Part shown: piece by piece, positions 1 through 10,010 of the stretch
Numbering within the stretch: the first letter of the stretch is position 1
How the letters are laid out: every line of letters starts with the position of its first letter
The notes under the pieces: generated by a model
What the model saw: only the letters and a program-made list of their open reading frames with translations
Told to the model about the DNA's origin: nothing
The model's database searches: none
Assembly (NCBI GenBank): GCA_017354895.1
Contig: CP071493.1
Span: forward strand, 3,348,001 to 3,412,000
Direction of reading: 5' to 3'
Source: Podospora comata
Lineage: Eukaryota > Ascomycota > Sordariomycetes > Sordariales > Podosporaceae
DNA length: 64,000 bases
Position numbers and translations under genes: made by a program

Positions 1-653
1 TGACATTATAAGTATCGTTCCCGGATCCGAGGAAGCGTCTCTTGGAACTGCTCCTGCTCGATTCGTGACGACTGCCGGGACCGCTTCTTCGAAGAGTAGC
101 TTCTCCGGACCCATAGCTCGGGAATGTTTCGCCTCGTTGGAAGACAGAGCTAGATAGGAGCGGTGCTCCTTCTCCGTCTTCCTCGCTGGTGTCTCCTCTG
201 CTCATATGCTTCAGTCTGCTACCGCCGGGCGTGGCGAGAAGGGAGCCGCTCGCTGTCATCATAGACGGACGTCGGGGTCGGATGAAGGATTTATGTTCTC
301 TATATTTGTGCAATGTTAGTGATGTCCACTGCGCAATGAGTAGTGCAAGAAAAGGGATCGGCGCACCTGTGATCTAACAAAGCATCGCTGTCGAGGCTTG
401 TGTTGCTCGCATTACGACCAGGCCTGGAGTAGAATCCTTCACGGCCAGTGCCCATATCCTCAGGCCTATCGAGTCCGGACTCGACGTCATCGGGAGCAAG
501 GCCGGCGAATGACTTTCTTCTAGTCTGCTTCTTCTTCTTGCCGCCCCTGTGATTCTTTCTCTTGCGTGGCGCGTGTGCCGAAGTTGAAGGCGCATTTGGT
601 TCCATTATGGAGGCTTCGTCGACAATGTTTCTTGTCCTTGGGGACTGGGACAT
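1..653 (-). CDS. Probable CorA/Alr-Mnr2-type Mg2+ transporter, N-terminal part (runs off left edge)
   Basis: Exons on the minus strand are 653-367 and 299 to beyond position 1. The intron 366-300 (67 nt) has a GTGCGC donor, a CTAAC branch sequence and an ATATAG acceptor, and the frame is kept across it. The visible part is about 195 residues of low-complexity, hydrophilic N-terminus. It has a basic block (RKRKNHRGGKKKKQTRRKSF), a segment with GLDRPEDMGTG and SLDSDALLDHR, and Ser-rich stretches. From memory, this order resembles the cytosolic N-terminus of fungal CorA-family magnesium transporters of the Alr1/Mnr2 class. The diagnostic GMN motif and two C-terminal membrane helices would lie beyond the left edge, so the family call is an inference. 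An internal ATG at 605 is an alternative start. Confidence 0.5.
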
Positions 654-2234
654 GCGCTGAGGGCTGATGGATGCTTGGAGGCGGCGTGTGGCGGCAGCCT
701 ATAGCAGTGGATTCGATTGAGCTTAGAACATGAGAGGGCTGTGCCAATCGCGAGCGCCTCGTGGAGCGATAACGGGGTCAATCGGGATGGCGTTGTTAGA
801 GGGTAGGTGTGTGAATAAGGATAAGTATCACACGACCGGTGGATGATAACTGTGATTTGCTGTTCTTGTTCTCCCGGCGTGGGAAAGAGGATGACGTGAA
901 TGTCACCGGAGGCGCAGGGAGAAGATGCGAAAGCAGGGGTCTGTCTCGGCAAGCCCTGGAGCTCCGTCTTGAAGATGATTGGCGCCACGTGCAGCCAGTC
1001 GAGAGGGACTTGGGTTTTCAAAGCGCAGACAATGGTTCGAGTATTTGTGTTCACTCTCTCTCTCTCCGACACGATGGTTCAAGAAATAAAATCTAGGAAT
1101 AGTGTAGCTTCAAATCCGAATGGGAAAAAAATAATTTCGCCGGCCGTTGGCTAACGCTTGTCCCAGGTCCCTGGTGATGTCAACGGGAGAGGGGGGAGCC
1201 GTCTGGTGGAACCCTACTTACTAAAAGCGGGCTGAGGATCATGGCTCCAGCATCTGCTTTTGGGTCGAGCTTCACTCCATGCATACTATGTGTCAAGCTG
1301 GAAGCTTGAATTGATTCAGATGCTTGGCTCACTCGATGGTGAACACTTTTTATTTCTCTCGTCTCGGTGCATTCCGGGTAGGTAGGTGGTTATCACCATA
1401 GCTGCGAGGACTTTGATCCAGCGAAACTAGACCCGGGCAACCTACCATCTTCAATCACTTATACTAGTTAAATAGATACATACGTGCAGAAACAACTATC
1501 AGCGCCCCGGCTCCACTATTTCAATATCTGGCCTCACCACATATCACTACGATACCTGAAAACTCAAATCACTTTCTCAAGATCATGGCCTCTGCCCAGA
1601 CGGGTGGCTAAGATGAAGGTCCAGTGGCTAGGTTTTGGCAAGTGGCTTGTGTTGAAAATGGCCTGTGCATCCTGAACTTCCGGGTTACCCATGCCAAGCC
1701 CATCCTAACCGCAAACAACATCTGAAGATGGGGTCGCCCCAGTGTTCACCATGACAACGTCAGATCGGCTCCGGGGAAGGGAGACTCTGGGATGAAAGAA
1801 TATGAAGGATTTTCCGGAGTGACCTTCATGGCGGACGCAGGAACGGAGATCTCCTGGGCCTCAGACAGCAATTGCAGCGTTGAACCCGGTATATCTGAAC
1901 ACTGATTAACAGATGAAGAGAAAAGCTCGCACGGCCCTTTCCTAACCCCGGCAAGCCCGCTGGCCCCCAAACTGACAAGTGCTTGCGTTGCTCACCGACG
2001 TCATTATCGCTGGCTCTCCCACCAAAAACACCGTCGCATACCTTATAAACGCAAGCTTGTTCCGGCTCGGCCTGCACGCACCTTTGTGTCGTGAAACTGA
2101 ACACCTACCTCCACTTCTCACTTTCAGTATCAATTACCTGAACCCGAACAATCAAACCGACCCGTCGTCCACCCGCTGTTGGGTGCTACACTCTCACACC
2201 ACCACAACACACCAACACCGCACCTCGATTCACC
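654..2234. other. Intergenic region between divergent genes
   Basis: This is the shared upstream region of the minus-strand transporter gene and the plus-strand Pil1 gene. I found no gene-like reading frame, tRNA or repeat. The C-rich stretch at about 2100-2234, just before the Pil1 ATG, is probably its 5' leader. Confidence 0.6.
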
Positions 2235-3608
2235 ATGCATCGAACGTACTCCATGCGCGCCACGAGGGCGCCCACCGCCTCGCAAATCCAGGTACCACCC
2301 GCCCAGCACACCACACCTCTCGTGACACTGAACCCCTCGCTGACATGGCCTCTCGCAACCAGAACCCACCCCCGCCGCCGTCGACGACCAAGTCTGGTCG
2401 TTTCTTCAAAGGAGGACTCGGTGAGCATTGCGCCCTTTCTTTTCTCTTCTCGGGACCATTTTTCCTTTGTAAATCCGTCTGGGAACTCACAAGTTTTTTT
2501 TTGGTGTTAACAGGAGCACTAGGGCATGCTCTCAGGGGCAAGACGGCCGGCGCCTTCGGGCCCGACCTCGCCAAGAAGCTGGCACAGCTGGTCAAGATGG
2601 AGAAGAATGTCATGAGAAGTTTGGAGTTGGTCGCAAAGGAGCGCATGGAAGTAGCTGTAAGTTTTGCTCTTGAGACTCCAGCGCGAGAATCTGGCTGACG
2701 AGGTGTCACACAGCAACAACTCTCCATTTGGGGCGAGGCCTGCGACGAAGACGTTTCGGATGTCACGGACAAGCTGGGAGTGCTGCTCTACGAAATCGGC
2801 GAGCTCGAGGATCAATATGTTGACCGATACGACCAGTACCGCGTCACCATGAAGAGTATTAGGAATATTGAGGCTTCAGTGCAGCCCAGCAGAGACAGTC
2901 AGTCTTTTCGTTCTCTTTCCGAAGCACGGCATGTGTTAACACCAGACAGGAAAGCAAAAAATCACCGATCAAATCGCCCAGCTCAAGTACAAAGAACCCA
3001 ACTCCCCCAGAATAGTCGTCCTCGAGCAGGAACTCGTCCGTGCCGAGGCAGAGTCCCTCGTTGCCGAAGCCCAGCTCTCCAACATCACCCGCGAGAAGAT
3101 CAAGGCCGCCTACACCTACCAATTCGACGCCCTGCGCGAACACTGCGAAAAGGTGGCCATCATCGCCGGCTACGGAAAGCATCTGCTCGAACTCATCGAC
3201 GACACCCCCGTCACACCAGGTGAGACCCGCGCTGCGTACGACGGCTACGAGGCTAGCAAGGCCATTATCCAAGACTGCGAGGACGCACTCACCAACTGGG
3301 TCACGCAAAAGGCGGCCGTGTCTGCTAAGCTCTCCACTCGCGCCCGGACTCTCTCGACCAGACGCAGGAACAACATCAAGGCACGCAGTGAGGGCTTGGA
3401 CCTGTCGGGTCAGGATGCGCCGCTTAATGATCAGGATGGATGGGCTCCTGCGGGACATCACCAACATCATAAAGATGAGTATAGTGAGGACGAGGACGAG
3501 GACGAGGATGAGTTGGAGGGGAGGACGAGTCATTCGGTGCTGGGGAGTGAGGCGGGGTTGAACGGAGGGGAGACAAGGGGACGAAGCCAAGAGGCGGTTG
3601 TTGCTTAG
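2235..3608 (+). CDS. pil1: Eisosome core component Pil1/Lsp1 (BAR-domain protein)
   Basis: Five exons (2235-2291, 2363-2420, 2514-2656, 2714-2897, 2950-3608) give 366 residues in one frame. The start MHRTYSMR and the following RAPTASQ, STTKSGRFF, TAGAFGPDLAKKL and QLVKMEKNVMRS match the conserved N-terminus of Pil1/Lsp1. The central BAR region contains GELEDQYVDRYDQYR, VQPSRDRKQKI, VRAEAESLVAEAQLSN, IIAGYGKHLLELIDD and TPGETR. The C-terminus is a divergent acidic tail (YSEDEDEDEDELEG). Pil1-type proteins assemble under the plasma membrane into eisosomes, bind PI(4,5)P2 and shape membrane furrows. Phosphorylation by Pkh-type kinases is known for the family. The fourth intron uses the weaker donor GTCAGT, but only that choice keeps the family sequence SRDRKQK. 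Whether it is the Pil1 or the Lsp1 paralogue cannot be decided here. Confidence 0.95.
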
Positions 3609-4005
3609 GAGAAGGACCACAACTAGCGTTGGGGGAGGAGAGAAGTACGGGATGGGTGAGAAGCTTGGGGTTGAGCGGTGGCTGTGATGGTGGCGGGTTT
3701 GGCCGAGGTGTGAAAGGGAAATCGACCGTAATTGGTAATGATTTGAGTGAGATGGAGGACAAACAATGATGGGGTTTCCTAAGGATTTGGTGTGAGAGCA
3801 AGTTGTTGTTTCTCTTTTTCTTCTCAGGGGGGTGTGTGTGTGTGTATAGTTTTAGCGTCGATTCCCTTTGCGGCACGAATCCTTGTTTTGAATGACTGAT
3901 GGGTAGTTGGTTAATATGAACATTTTTTTTTCATTTTTTTTTCATCATCGTTATTATGAATCATGTGATTTCGGCAGGTACGCTAAGTAAGGTAAGGTAA
4001 AGTAG
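3609..4005. other. Convergent intergenic region
   Basis: This stretch lies between the 3' ends of pil1 and the NatC Lsm gene. It contains T-rich runs near 3925-3950 and a short GTGTGTGT tract near 3833, and presumably holds both polyadenylation regions. No gene was seen. Confidence 0.6.
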
Positions 4006-4701
<696 letters not shown>

Positions 4702-5448
4702 AACTTGAATGAGAATGAAGAGAGAGAGAGGGGGAGAGAGAGGGAGAGAGAGCTGGTAGGGTGGTGGGTATGGTATGGAGGGGATGTGTAACCGAGCTGC
4801 TGCTTGAATTCAATCGCTTGTTCCTGGTGGGGATGGGTGGATTTGATGCGTGAGAGTGGAGGGTGGATGAGACAGGATAGATAGGTAATTGCTGCGCGAG
4901 GTGGAGGGGTGAGCCCGTTGGGTTGGGACGGGATGGAAGTGACCCAAAAAATGGGGGGATCCACTTTTAGGGCAGGAGATTAGAAGTATCAAGTGGGAAT
5001 CATAGGAGATGGCGAAGTATGAGGTTTACAGTTCAGCAGGGCAGCTCTCATGAAAAGAGACCCGTACTACCTTGGATACACTATACAAACCTTTTCACCT
5101 AAGCGCAGTGAGGTCAGCACAAGCAGGGAAGTTCACAAAGACCTTGTTCGTCGTTGCTTATCCGCACAGTGCACCCCGGAGAATATCAACCAATAGATTA
5201 GCCTAGATAAGACCAGATGGCAGGGTCATAGAAGCTAAGGTGACTTCCAACATTTCACTCCTCGCGATCAGCAACTCTGGTTTGACTTGTTTACCTCTTC
5301 CAACTCCCATGACGCGCCTTCGTCGACTTGATACTTTTGGAGACAAGGAAGCTCTCCCATGATACGCTCTTTCCGTTCTGGGTGATCCGCCCAAGGAGCC
5401 CTTCTCTTCTCGACTTGACAAGCGTGATACCCTTGGTCCCAGCCCATC
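4702..5448. other. Divergent promoter region
   Basis: This region is shared by the Lsm gene (minus) and the Rad2 gene (plus). An imperfect GA-rich tract (AGAGAGAGAGGGGGAGAGAG) lies at about 4718-4753, directly upstream of the Lsm start. Nothing else gene-like was seen. Confidence 0.6.
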
Positions 5449-8400
5449 ATGGGTGTTCAAGGCCTCTGGACCGTCGTGCAGCCGTGCGCCCGCCCGACAA
5501 ACCTCGCGACGCTTAACCGGAAGCGACTCGCTGTCGATGCCTCGATTTGGATCTACCAGTTTCTCAAAGCTGTCCGCGACAAGGAAGGGAATGCGCTGCG
5601 AAACAGTCACATTGTGGGCTTCTTTCGACGGTTGTGTAAGCTGTTGTGGTATGGAGTCAAGCCGGTGTTTGTGTTTGACGGCGGGGCACCGGCTTTGAAA
5701 AGAGCGACTTTGCAGGGGAGAAGGAGGAGACGGGAAGGGCGAAGAGAGGATGCTGCGCGCACGGCGGGAAAGCTGCTCGCTGTGCAGATGCACAGGCTGG
5801 CGGAAGAGGAGGAGGAAAAGAGGCAGAGGAGGATGGCGGGTGCGGATGATGAAGAGCAGGAGGAGCTGCCGAGTATGGAGAATATTGTCTATGCGGACGA
5901 GCTGGGGCTTTCTAAGCAGGAGCGCCAGAGGAATCGCAAGTTTCACAAGCAGGATGCGTATCATCTCCCGGAGTTGCAGAACGGGATAGAGGCTATGGGG
6001 AAGCCGGACGATCCGAGGATCATGAGCGTGGAGGAGCTGGAGGAGTATGCGAGGCAGTTCAACAGTGGGGAGAACATCAATCTTTATGACTTTAGCAAGA
6101 TTGACTTTGATGGGGAGTTCTTCAAAAGCTTGCCGCCGGCTGACAGATACAATATTCTGAATGCGGCTAGGTTACGAAGTAGGCTGAGAATGGGCCTCAG
6201 CAAGGAGCAGTTGGACGTGATGTTTCCCGACCGGATGGCCTTCTCGAGATTCCAGATTGAGAGGGTCAAGGAGAGAAACTATCTCACCCAGCGGCTCATG
6301 CTTGAGATGGGCATGACGAGCACTGACATGACTGTCAACGCCAGCCGCGTTGCTGGCGACCGAAACCGCGAGTACATCTTGGTCAAGAATGAAGGCGCCG
6401 AGGGTGGCTGGGCTCTTGGTGTTGTCACGAGGGACAAAGACAAGGGCAAAGCCCATAAGCCTATCGACGTCGATGCCCTGGACTTTCAGTATCAAAATCC
6501 GGACGACGAAGACGAGTGGGAAGACGAGGAGTTTGAAGACGTTCCTATCGAAGGTCTCAACCGTCTCCCCAAGATCACGAGCCGTGCTGCCTACGAACGA
6601 GCTCAAAACTTTGGCTCTGCACGACAACAGCTCTACAACTCCCTGCAGGGTGATGAATGCGAAGAAGACGACGACGAAGCTCTATTCGTCAATGATGGTG
6701 AGGTGATGGCGGCCGAGGATGAAGAGCTCAACCGAGCTATTGCACTGTCACTGGAACAAAACCATGGTGTGAGCAAGGAGAAGGAAGACGAAGACGAGGA
6801 TGAAGAGTTTGAAGACGTGCCCGCGCCCACGTGGACTCAGAGAGCGGCTCCGGAAGTATCGAGGCCAATCGCAAGTACCAGCGGGACCATGATTGCGCAT
6901 ATTGTAAACAACAGAGCGAATGCTGCTGTGAAGAAACCCCAGGAAAAAGACGACAGCGACAGTGATAGCGATGGAGATTTGCACACGGCGCTGGCGGCGG
7001 CGAGAAAGAAGCAGCCAAAGCCTGTCCAAAAATCAAATGTCAAGAACTCATTCGACGGCCCCCTTCCATTCGAGAAACTTGACTGGCGAAGCGCGTTTGG
7101 GGGGTCGAAGCCTTCCGCTCCAGCGCCAAAGCCTACAGCTGCTGTCGAGACAACAGAGAAGCCTCGGCAAGTAGAGACTGGTGATCTGGAAGCGGAATCC
7201 GACGAGGAGGCTGGAGGGTTCATCAAAGAACCGAGCGAGACTGCCAAGGCTGAAAAGCCCGTCGTGTCTGAAAAAAAGGATGACGATGAGCCTCTCCCAC
7301 TACCACCATGGCTTACGGACAATACGGATATCACAGAGCATGTCCGACGTCAGCAGCAAATCGAAAACCAACAGAATGCCGAGGATGAGGAGCTGGCACA
7401 GTTCCATCAGCTCCAAAGGCGGAAAGAACAATATGTGGAAATCGAGTCCTCGAGTGACGATGACAGCGATATCGAGATTCTGGATGCACCACCTGAATCC
7501 ATAGTTCAGACGCTGCTCCGTGCCAGGTCTCCACCGGGGAGACCTGGCGCCAGCTTGCCTTCATTGCAAGATGACCTTGGCAAAAAGACAGCCTCGAATG
7601 ATGCGGAACAAAATCCAGCAGCAGCCACAACACCTCCTCCAGCAGAAGAGTTTGAAAGCAGCAAGAGCCCCATGGAGCTGGATGCTGTCGGGAAGCAGCC
7701 TTCAGAGACCGCCCCTCCTGCTTCGGCTCCTCAAGAGTCTGAAGACGAGGATGTGGAGTTTGAAGACGTGGTCGTTCCTTCAGCGGGAGAGCCATCTGCC
7801 GCCCCTTCAGCTATCGCCATCGACGATACCGAGGCCTTTTTGGAAAGCGGTGATGAGGAGGCTCCCGATCTCCCGCCTTCAGAACAGCCCAGAATCGAGG
7901 GGCTGGCCTCTGCTATCGACTCGGACGAGATCTTCACCCGGGATGACTCCCCAGAATACGACGAGTTCTACGACCCCGAAGAAGAAGAACTCCTCGCCCA
8001 AATGGCCGAAGAAGCGGAGGAACACGCCCGGTTTGCCAGCCAACTAAACAACAAAACCCAACGCGAGAACCAAGAAGCCTACGAGCAGGAACTCCGCGCC
8101 CTCCGCACCCAGCAAAAGAAAGACCGTCGCGACGCAGACGAAGTCACCCAGGTCATGGTAACAGAATGCCAAGCCCTCCTCCGCCTCTTTGGTGTCCCAT
8201 ACATCACGGCACCGATGGAAGCAGAAGCCCAATGCGCCGAACTGGTGCGCCTCAATCTCGTCGACGGGATCGTCACCGACGACTCGGACACCTTCCTCTT
8301 TGGCGGCACCCGAGTATACAAGAACATGTTCAACAGCAACAAGTTTGTCGAGTGCTACCTCCTCCGTGACCTGGAAGACGAGCTCGAGCTTTCGAGAGAG

Positions 8401-9285
8401 CAGCTTATTGCACTGGCGCAGCTCCTAGGGTCAGATTACACCGAGGGCATCCCGGGTATCGGTCCCGTCACGGCCGTTGAGATCCTATCTGAATTCCCAG
8501 GTCGGGAGGGTCTCTCCGATTTCAAGACGTGGTGGGAGGACGTCCAAAGCGGGAAACGCCCCAAGGAGGCGGATGCTTCGTCCCCCTTTCGCAGAAAATT
8601 CAGAAAGGGTCAGGCTACCAAGTTGTTTCTCCCGTTGGGGTTCCCTTCACCGGCGGTGTTTGACGCTTATTTGCATCCAGAGGTGGATTCCTCCCAGGAG
8701 CAGTTTCAGTGGGGGGTGCCGGATCTGGAAGGGTTGAGACAGTTTCTGATGAGCACGATTGGGTGGAGCAAGGAGAGGACGGATGAGGTGCTTGTGCCGG
8801 TGATAAGGGATGTGAATAGACGGGAGGCGGAAGGGACGCAGGCGAATATTACGAGGTATTTTGAGGGGGGTGTCGGGAGCGGGACGCAGAGGGAGGCGTT
8901 CGCGCCGAGGAGGGTGGGAAGGGGTGGGGGGGGGAGTAAGAGGATGGCGGACGCGGTGGGGAGGCTGAAGGCTAGGAGGAGGGCGGGGGGCGGTGGGGGG
9001 TTGTCGATGGAGATGCCGGTTGCTATTCCTGCGGAGAAGGGGAAAGGGAAGGGGAAGGGGAGGAAGAGGAAGGCGAGGGAGGCGGAGATGGTTGAGGAAG
9101 AAGAGGTTGTGGGTGAAGAGGATGAGGTGGTGCAGGAGGATGAAGAGGTCGATGGTGATGATGATGATGATGATGATGATGCTGTTGTTGTGGTCGCTGG
9201 CAGGAGTAAAGGAGGCAAAGGGGAGGGGAAAGCGACTGCTGGTAGAGGGAGGGGACGTGGTCGAGGGAAGCGATCCAAGGCATAG
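5449..9285 (+). CDS. rad2: DNA excision repair endonuclease Rad2/XPG (Rad13)
   Basis: Intronless, 1278 residues. It makes the 3' incision in nucleotide excision repair as a structure-specific flap/bubble nuclease acting with TFIIH. The N nuclease region starts at MGVQGLWTVV, with AVDAS (Asp at about residue 30) and FVFDGGAP (Asp at about 77). The I region is at about residues 920-1010: EAEAQCAELVRLNLVDGIVTDDSD holds the catalytic acids, and GSDYTEGIPGIG forms the helix-hairpin-helix. They are separated by the long acidic spacer typical of Rad2/XPG, as opposed to FEN1. Within the spacer, DEELNRAIALSLEQ (about 424-437) is a ubiquitin-interacting motif, and EFEDV occurs three times (about 361, 453, 770). 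QANITRYF (about 1130) looks like a PCNA-binding PIP box. Lys/Arg-rich blocks near the end are likely nuclear localisation signals. ATG context and family N-terminus agree on the start. Confidence 0.95.
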   Translation: MGVQGLWTVVQPCARPTNLATLNRKRLAVDASIWIYQFLKAVRDKEGNALRNSHIVGFFRRLCKLLWYGVKPVFVFDGGAPALKRATLQGRRRRREGRREDAARTAGKLLAVQMHRLAEEEEEKRQRRMAGADDEEQEELPSMENIVYADELGLSKQERQRNRKFHKQDAYHLPELQNGIEAMGKPDDPRIMSVEELEEYARQFNSGENINLYDFSKIDFDGEFFKSLPPADRYNILNAARLRSRLRMGLSKEQLDVMFPDRMAFSRFQIERVKERNYLTQRLMLEMGMTSTDMTVNASRVAGDRNREYILVKNEGAEGGWALGVVTRDKDKGKAHKPIDVDALDFQYQNPDDEDEWEDEEFEDVPIEGLNRLPKITSRAAYERAQNFGSARQQLYNSLQGDECEEDDDEALFVNDGEVMAAEDEELNRAIALSLEQNHGVSKEKEDEDEDEEFEDVPAPTWTQRAAPEVSRPIASTSGTMIAHIVNNRANAAVKKPQEKDDSDSDSDGDLHTALAAARKKQPKPVQKSNVKNSFDGPLPFEKLDWRSAFGGSKPSAPAPKPTAAVETTEKPRQVETGDLEAESDEEAGGFIKEPSETAKAEKPVVSEKKDDDEPLPLPPWLTDNTDITEHVRRQQQIENQQNAEDEELAQFHQLQRRKEQYVEIESSSDDDSDIEILDAPPESIVQTLLRARSPPGRPGASLPSLQDDLGKKTASNDAEQNPAAATTPPPAEEFESSKSPMELDAVGKQPSETAPPASAPQESEDEDVEFEDVVVPSAGEPSAAPSAIAIDDTEAFLESGDEEAPDLPPSEQPRIEGLASAIDSDEIFTRDDSPEYDEFYDPEEEELLAQMAEEAEEHARFASQLNNKTQRENQEAYEQELRALRTQQKKDRRDADEVTQVMVTECQALLRLFGVPYITAPMEAEAQCAELVRLNLVDGIVTDDSDTFLFGGTRVYKNMFNSNKFVECYLLRDLEDELELSREQLIALAQLLGSDYTEGIPGIGPVTAVEILSEFPGREGLSDFKTWWEDVQSGKRPKEADASSPFRRKFRKGQATKLFLPLGFPSPAVFDAYLHPEVDSSQEQFQWGVPDLEGLRQFLMSTIGWSKERTDEVLVPVIRDVNRREAEGTQANITRYFEGGVGSGTQREAFAPRRVGRGGGGSKRMADAVGRLKARRRAGGGGGLSMEMPVAIPAEKGKGKGKGRKRKAREAEMVEEEEVVGEEDEVVQEDEEVDGDDDDDDDDAVVVVAGRSKGGKGEGKATAGRGRGRGRGKRSKA

Positions 9286-9352
9286 TCTGACAGACGTTGT
9301 CATAGGATATTGTACAAATATGATGAGTGAATTGAAAAAGAAAATTGAAAAA

Positions 9353-9384
<32 letters not shown>

Positions 9385-10010
9385 TAAGTGCAAAAAACAA
9401 CCCCCTGGAATCGAACCGCATGCGAAGGGCAGGTGTCAGCGTCAAAATCCCCAAACTCCTCCTCTCCCACGATCATGAAAATGAAACCTGGACAAGGAAG
9501 ATGTCTCCTTTTCCACCAGGTTATCAAACCCCCACTCGGGTAATGACCATGGAGCGGATTTTACCTCTGACAAAAGAGACACGGAGGGAGAGGGTGATGG
9601 GGTTGTGGTTGTTGGATTTTGGGCAGCGTAAAATGGTGGAGTCGGAGGCGGTGCTGAAGGAGATGGGGGATGGGGGGGAGGTATGATGTTGAGGTGTCTA
9701 TGAGGAGTTATGAGGAGCATGCGGAGGGCCTTTTGTAGATGGCTTACCTTTTGAGCATTGTTGTGGGCTTCAAGTTGGAAGTTTACTTGGAAACAAGGAC
9801 GGGCTAAAATCCTTGTCAATCATATGATGGACAGGCGTTGCGAACTTTTTGAGCACAGATCTCTCCATACCTCGATTGTATATATATGTATATAGATATG
9901 TAGATATATATATAGTTATGTATGTGTGTGTGTGTGTCTGACTTTATTCTCTAATTTTGCTCCGTCTTCATTTCTTCTACCTCTTCTCACCTTCTAACCC
10001 CTTCACCCCC
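9286..10010. other. Convergent intergenic region with poly(A) run
   Basis: This is 3' flank of rad2 and of the Old Yellow Enzyme gene. It contains an A-run of about 23 at 9360-9383 and AT/GT-rich simple sequence at 9880-9940. A tRNA B-box-like sequence occurs at about 9410, but no cloverleaf can be formed. Confidence 0.6.

Noticed and set aside
2859-3620. 253-codon open frame antisense to pil1
   Set aside because: It is a shadow of the Pil1 last exon, which is supported by family identity.
8647-9393. Minus-strand frame opposite the rad2 3' end, with Phe/Ile-rich start
   Set aside because: It begins in the poly(A) tract and follows the complement of the G-rich rad2 end; there is no independent support.
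9405-9440. Possible tRNA gene on the minus strand (GGTTCGATTCC B-box followed by a T-run)
   Set aside because: The T-arm stem does not pair and no acceptor-stem partner or A-box is found at the right distance.
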